A DNA stretch of 34,715 bases from Christiangramia sp. (GTDB taxonomy: Bacteria > Bacteroidota > Bacteroidia > Flavobacteriales > Flavobacteriaceae). Under the pieces are notes generated by a model, which was not told where the DNA came from, did no database searches, and worked only from the letters and a program-made list of their open reading frames with translations. This document shows positions 30,863 to 34,715 of the stretch, piece by piece. The DNA is taken from NCBI RefSeq assembly GCF_029937855.1, contig NZ_JAPYPC010000035.1:1-34715 (forward strand), in the 5' to 3' direction. Position numbers and translations under genes: made by a program. Every line of letters starts with the position of its first letter. Positions within the stretch are counted from its first letter, which is position 1.

Positions 30863-32686
30863 TTAATCAAAAGATTGCATCTCTACCAACTTTCTATAGG
30901 TTCCGTTAGTCGATATAAGTTCCTGATGTTTTCCCTGTTCCACGATTTCGCCTCTTTGCATCACAATAATATTATCGGCGTTTTGGATCGTAGATAAGCG
31001 GTGGGCAATTACAATGGAAGTTCTATTCTTCATCATATTTTCCAAAGCTTCTTGAACCAGTTTTTCACTTTCTGTATCCAGGGCAGAGGTGGCCTCATCC
31101 AGGATCATCACCGGTGGATTCTTTAATACTGCTCGAGCGATGGATAATCGCTGTTTTTGTCCGCCACTAAGTTTGTTTCCGCTATCGCCAATGTTCGTAT
31201 CGAGCTTTTGAGGTAATTCCTTCACAAACTCCCAGGCATTTGCAATTTTCAAGGCATGTATGATCTCTTCATCTGAAGCATCTTCCTTACCTAATAATAT
31301 ATTATTTCGAATGGTATCATTAAAAAGAATAGAATCTTGCGTTACCAGTCCCAATAAATTCCTAAGCGAAGACTTTTTTATTTTTCGAATATCTATTCCA
31401 TCTAATTTTATGCTTCCGTCGTTAACATCGTAAAATCGGGTAATAAGATTGGCAATCGTAGATTTACCCGATCCGGACTGACCTACTAGCGCAATAGTTT
31501 TTCCTTTTGAAACCTTTACACTGAAGTTTTTCAATACTTTTTCCTTCTCGTAACTGAAGCTTATTTTCTCAATGCTGATCTCTTTCTCAAATTCTTTTTT
31601 GTCAATAGCATCTGGTGCATCATTAATTGTTGATGGCGTTTCCAGAACTGCCAAAATACGTTCTGCGGCGGCATTCCCTTTCTTAACACTGTAAGATGCC
31701 TTGGAAATTTGCTTTGCAGGAGTCAATATATTGTAAGCAAGTCCTAGAAAAGCAATAAATGTGGCAGCGTCTAATGTTCCTTCTACCAGTACCATATTTC
31801 CTCCAAACCAAAGAATGATCACAATGACAAAAATTCCCAAAAATTCACTTGTAGGCGAAGCTAAATTTTGCCTGTTTACCAGTTTGTTCAGGATATTCTT
31901 CAATCGGTTGGTAGAATCCTGGAAACGAGCGTAAAATCTTTTTTCCGCGTTAAAACCTTTTACGATCTTTAGACTGGAAAGCGTTTCTTCCACGATGCTT
32001 AAAAAATGGCCGTTTTCTTCCTGAGCCAGATTAGATTGTTTCTTTAACTGCTTTCCGATCAGAGAAATTATAAAACCGGAAATTGGCAAAAATACAAAGA
32101 CGAACAAGGTCAGTTTTGCGCTCATTAAAAGCATGGCAATAATAGTAAAGAGAATCGTGAGTGGTTCCCTAACGATTAATTCCAGAATTGATAAAAATGA
32201 ATATTGTACCTCATTTACATCTGCCGTGATCCTGGAAATAGTATCTCCTTTTCTTTTTTCAGAAAAGTAAGAAATTGGCAGTGCGAGTATTTTTTTATAC
32301 ATGGCGTCTCTTAAATCCCTTAATACGCCGTTTCTAAGAAAAGTAAGAAAGAAAGAACTGAGATATCCAAAAAGGTTTTTTAGAAAAAACAAAACCACCA
32401 CAATTCCGCATATAAACACAAGAGCTGCAACTTCATCTTCATTCACCCTTTGAGTGACCTCGTAATTAAAATAATCGGTAAAATAATCCTTAATTCCTCC
32501 AATGCCATCCCACACCGGTTTTTTAGATTCCCTTTTGGTCTTATCAAATAAAACCTGAATAACCGGGATTAAAGCAATAAAAGAGAGCGTACTAAAAATT
32601 GCATAAAATATATTGCAAATAATATTTAGTATCGCATACTTTTTATAAGGCAATGCGAATTGGAGTATTTTCCGGAAGTAGGTCAT
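30863..32686 (-). CDS. ABC exporter, fused permease and ATPase (MsbA/MDR-like)
   Basis: 607 residues, a half-transporter acting as a homodimer. The membrane domain (about 1-340) has six predicted helices, with a roughly 35-residue insertion between helix 1 and 2 (about 48-85). The nucleotide-binding domain follows: Walker A GQSGSGKST (402-410), Q-loop near VTQDSILF, signature LSGGQKQR (506-513), Walker B VMILDEATSALD (526-537) and an IAHRLST switch His. The overall similarity is to the lipid-flippase/multidrug exporter group; the substrate cannot be assigned. It begins 10 bp after the phosphohexomutase stop, so the two are probably cotranscribed. Confidence 0.92.
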   Translation of the reverse strand: MTYFRKILQFALPYKKYAILNIICNIFYAIFSTLSFIALIPVIQVLFDKTKRESKKPVWDGIGGIKDYFTDYFNYEVTQRVNEDEVAALVFICGIVVVLFFLKNLFGYLSSFFLTFLRNGVLRDLRDAMYKKILALPISYFSEKRKGDTISRITADVNEVQYSFLSILELIVREPLTILFTIIAMLLMSAKLTLFVFVFLPISGFIISLIGKQLKKQSNLAQEENGHFLSIVEETLSSLKIVKGFNAEKRFYARFQDSTNRLKNILNKLVNRQNLASPTSEFLGIFVIVIILWFGGNMVLVEGTLDAATFIAFLGLAYNILTPAKQISKASYSVKKGNAAAERILAVLETPSTINDAPDAIDKKEFEKEISIEKISFSYEKEKVLKNFSVKVSKGKTIALVGQSGSGKSTIANLITRFYDVNDGSIKLDGIDIRKIKKSSLRNLLGLVTQDSILFNDTIRNNILLGKEDASDEEIIHALKIANAWEFVKELPQKLDTNIGDSGNKLSGGQKQRLSIARAVLKNPPVMILDEATSALDTESEKLVQEALENMMKNRTSIVIAHRLSTIQNADNIIVMQRGEIVEQGKHQELISTNGTYRKLVEMQSFD

Positions 32687-32696
32687 TTAAAGTAAG

Positions 32697-34427
32697 TTAT
32701 CCCAGTTTTAGTTCCTGTTTGATCCGGGCAATTTTATCACTCAATTTCTGGTCTTCAGCAGCATAGTTTTCAATACTATCAAGATCTGAATTCACACTTA
32801 TATAGAATTTAATTTTGGGTTCTGTACCACTTGGCCTGGCTGCTATTTTAGTCCCATCTTCAGTATAATAAATGAGAACATTGGATTTTGGAATATCAAT
32901 GCTATTTTCTGTATGATCCTGAGTGTTTTTAGCAATCGATGTTTTATAATCTTCAATCAAAACCACTTTCTCGCCATCAATTTCTTCCCAGGGATTCTCT
33001 CTAAGGTCGATTAACATTTGCTTTATTTCCTGTTCACCTTCAATTCCTTTTTTAACCAGGGAAATAAGTTCTTCTCTATATAGGCCGTAATTTTTATAAA
33101 GCTCAAGTAGTTTTTTATAGAAGGATTTACCTTCAGCTTTCATTTTTGCTGCAATCTCACAGGCAAGCAGGGTAGCGGTTACCGCATCTTTATCCCTTAC
33201 AAAATCACCCACCATATAACCAAAACTTTCTTCTCCACCTCCAATAAATTCTAATTCCGGGTGATCTTTTATAAGTTTCGCGATCCATTTAAAACCGGTA
33301 AGGACTTCCATGTATTTTACACCATAATCTTCTGTAAGGTTCTTCAGCATGGGAGTGGAAACAATGGTAGAAGCTACAAACTCATTACCTTTTAATTTCC
33401 CTTGTTTCTTCCATTCATCCAGTAAAAACCAGGTCATCACCAACATGGTTTGGTTTCCATTAAGAAGGATCATTTCTCCATTGAGATCTCTAACTGCCAC
33501 GCCAAGCCGATCACAATCAGGATCGGTTCCAATAACGATATCAGCATTTTCTTTTTCGGCTAATTCCAGCGCCATTTTCAGAGCTTCCGGTTCTTCCGGG
33601 TTTGGAGATTTAACCGTGGGGAAATTACCATTAGGCTCTCTTTGTTCTTCCACAATATGAACATTGCTGAAGCCTGCTTTTTCAAGTACTTCTGGAACCA
33701 TGGTAATAGATGTACCGTGAAGAGAAGTGAAAACGACCGTTAAATTTTCCCTTGCGGAAGCTTTCGTGTCAAAACTTCCATTTTCCACAGAAGCTTCCGC
33801 AAATGCTTTATCCACTTTTGAATCAATCTTTTCGATCAGCTCCTCATTGGCCTTAAAGTTTATGGCCGAATATTCCAGGGCATTTATTGTATCTACCAGT
33901 TCTGTATCTTGTGGTGGCACTAACTGGCCGCCATCTTCCCAATAGACTTTATATCCGTTATATTCTGGTGGATTATGGCTCGCGGTTAGAACAATTCCGC
34001 ATTGACAACCTAATTTTTTTACCGCAAAAGACAATTCCGGAGTAGGCCTTAATTCTGAAAACAAAAAGACTTTGATACCATTTGCTGAAAAAACATCAGC
34101 AACAACTTTTGCTAGTTCCTGACTGTTATTTCTACAATCATAAGCAATAGCTACTTTTATCTCCTTATCTGGAAATGATTTTTTGAGATAATCTGAAAGC
34201 CCCTGGGTATTTTTACCGAGGGTATATTTATTGATGCGGTTTGTTCCCACGCCCATAACGCCACGCATACCTCCGGTACCAAATTCGGCATTCTTATAGA
34301 AGCTTTCTTCCAGTTCTTTGGGATTTTCTTCAATAAGCCTGTTAATCTCAGACTTGGTATCAGCATCAAAAATATCAGTAAGCCATGCTTCGGCTTTCTG
34401 AAGGATTTCAGGTTTGTTCGTAGCCAT
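32697..34427 (-). CDS. Phosphoglucomutase/phosphomannomutase (alpha-D-phosphohexomutase)
   Basis: 576 residues. The four alpha-D-phosphohexomutase domains are complete: the phosphoserine loop TASHNPPEYNGYK with Ser150, the metal loop GTDPDCDRLGV with Asp302, Asp304 and Asp306, the sugar-binding loop GGGEESFGYM and the phosphate-binding loop ARPSGTEPKIKFY near the C-terminus. The GGGEES and long-form architecture resembles PgcA/PGM2-type enzymes acting on glucose-1-phosphate. It links glucose-6-phosphate with nucleotide-sugar synthesis and so could feed trehalose or envelope polysaccharide formation. Minus-strand TATTTTTG at 34448-34455 is a perfect -7 box 21 bp upstream. It leads the ABC exporter gene. 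Confidence 0.94.
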   Translation of the reverse strand: MATNKPEILQKAEAWLTDIFDADTKSEINRLIEENPKELEESFYKNAEFGTGGMRGVMGVGTNRINKYTLGKNTQGLSDYLKKSFPDKEIKVAIAYDCRNNSQELAKVVADVFSANGIKVFLFSELRPTPELSFAVKKLGCQCGIVLTASHNPPEYNGYKVYWEDGGQLVPPQDTELVDTINALEYSAINFKANEELIEKIDSKVDKAFAEASVENGSFDTKASARENLTVVFTSLHGTSITMVPEVLEKAGFSNVHIVEEQREPNGNFPTVKSPNPEEPEALKMALELAEKENADIVIGTDPDCDRLGVAVRDLNGEMILLNGNQTMLVMTWFLLDEWKKQGKLKGNEFVASTIVSTPMLKNLTEDYGVKYMEVLTGFKWIAKLIKDHPELEFIGGGEESFGYMVGDFVRDKDAVTATLLACEIAAKMKAEGKSFYKKLLELYKNYGLYREELISLVKKGIEGEQEIKQMLIDLRENPWEEIDGEKVVLIEDYKTSIAKNTQDHTENSIDIPKSNVLIYYTEDGTKIAARPSGTEPKIKFYISVNSDLDSIENYAAEDQKLSDKIARIKQELKLG

Positions 34428-34447
34428 AATTAGATTGTTTTGCTAAG

Positions 34448-34455
34448 CAAAAATA
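34448..34455 (-). promoter_or_regulatory. -7 promoter box of the phosphohexomutase operon
   Basis: Minus-strand TATTTTTG, an exact TAnnTTTG match. It predicts a start around 34441 and a short leader. The -33 element is weak (TTTAG at the expected distance). Confidence 0.45.
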
Positions 34456-34475
34456 AGGTTAATCCTTGAAAGGGA

Positions 34476-34715
34476 CTAAATATTGGAAGTGGTTTTCTTT
34501 ATAAGATATCGTTCTTTATCTCTTTTGGATCGAAGAATGAGTTCGCCCAGGAATCCCGCAAGAAAAAACTGGGTTCCAATGATCATTACTGCTAAGGAAA
34601 TATAGAACCACGGATTTTGAACCACCAGGATATTAGGCATCCCATGGTATAATTTATAAAGTTTGGAAAGCCCTATCCAGCCAGCGGAAGTAAACCCAAT
34701 GATAAACATTAAAAC
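34476..34715 (-). CDS. Glycosyltransferase family 2 protein, C-terminal membrane part (partial)
   Basis: About 79 codons are visible and the frame stays open to the window edge, so the 5' part is missing. The segment has two hydrophobic helices (MFIIGFTSAGWIGLSKLY; FYISLAVMIIGTQFFLAGFLGELI) and a basic tail. IIGTQFFLAGFLGELI with the following charged R-x-x-x-D...YLI pattern is typical of the C-terminus of dolichyl-phosphate-mannose-synthase-like GT2 enzymes with terminal membrane helices. The catalytic domain lies outside the window, so the call rests on the tail alone. Confidence 0.7.
   Translation of the reverse strand, partial: VLMFIIGFTSAGWIGLSKLYKLYHGMPNILVVQNPWFYISLAVMIIGTQFFLAGFLGELILRSKRDKERYLIKKTTSNI

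Overview
The window looks like chromosomal DNA from a marine-type Flavobacteriaceae bacterium (Bacteroidota). It is AT-rich, ribosome-binding sites of the Shine-Dalgarno type are largely absent, and several genes are preceded by the Bacteroidota -7 promoter box TAnnTTTG. The gene families also fit: a three-gene ECF sigma unit, a MarR/FadN-type beta-oxidation operon, DUF4377 and DUF4136 lipoproteins, and BNR-repeat secreted proteins. A Gramella/Christiangramia-like relative is my best guess from the protein flavour; this is inference, not a database result.

Layout. (1) 1-85: 3' end of a tRNA-Pro(TGG) and its terminator, then about 300 bp without a convincing gene. (2) 400-6604, minus strand: a large secreted Asp-box (BNR) propeller protein, a PRC-barrel protein overlapping a tiny membrane protein, and a secreted M28 peptidase with a C-terminal fibronectin-like domain. 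(3) 6712-12286: a YtxH-family protein, a fused OtsA-OtsB trehalose synthase/phosphatase, a divergent GH15 hydrolase and an MscS channel. With the PRC-barrel pair this looks like an osmotic/general stress neighbourhood. (4) 12461-20885, minus strand: a fatty-acid beta-oxidation block. A MarR regulator, a fused hydroxyacyl-CoA dehydrogenase/enoyl-CoA hydratase, a four-helix-bundle S23-like protein, a thiolase and an acyl-CoA dehydrogenase form one apparent operon ending at a clear terminator. A long-chain acyl-CoA ligase lies just upstream behind its own terminator. An 18-bp perfect palindrome between marR and its -7 box is the probable operator. (5) 20886-21760: a decayed DUF4136 gene and a composite palindromic repeat. 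(6) 21761-28496: purL, a DUF4377 lipoprotein, an RsmB-type rRNA methyltransferase and a second BNR protein. (7) 28504-30852: an ECF sigma factor with two downstream partners. A divergent intergenic region then carries a near-ideal promoter followed by two perfect hairpins, a candidate small RNA, and after it a small secreted protein gene. (8) 30863-34715: an MsbA-like ABC exporter cotranscribed with a phosphohexomutase, and the C-terminus of a membrane glycosyltransferase running off the end.

Most genes are housekeeping or widely distributed families. I see no defence system, CRISPR array, transposase, reverse transcriptase or prophage. The signals most worth a second look are the candidate small RNA at about 30324-30447, the S23-like gene lodged inside the beta-oxidation operon with short palindromic sequence around it, the MarR operator, the composite palindrome beside the dead DUF4136 gene, and an M28 peptidase with Asp in place of the first zinc-binding His.
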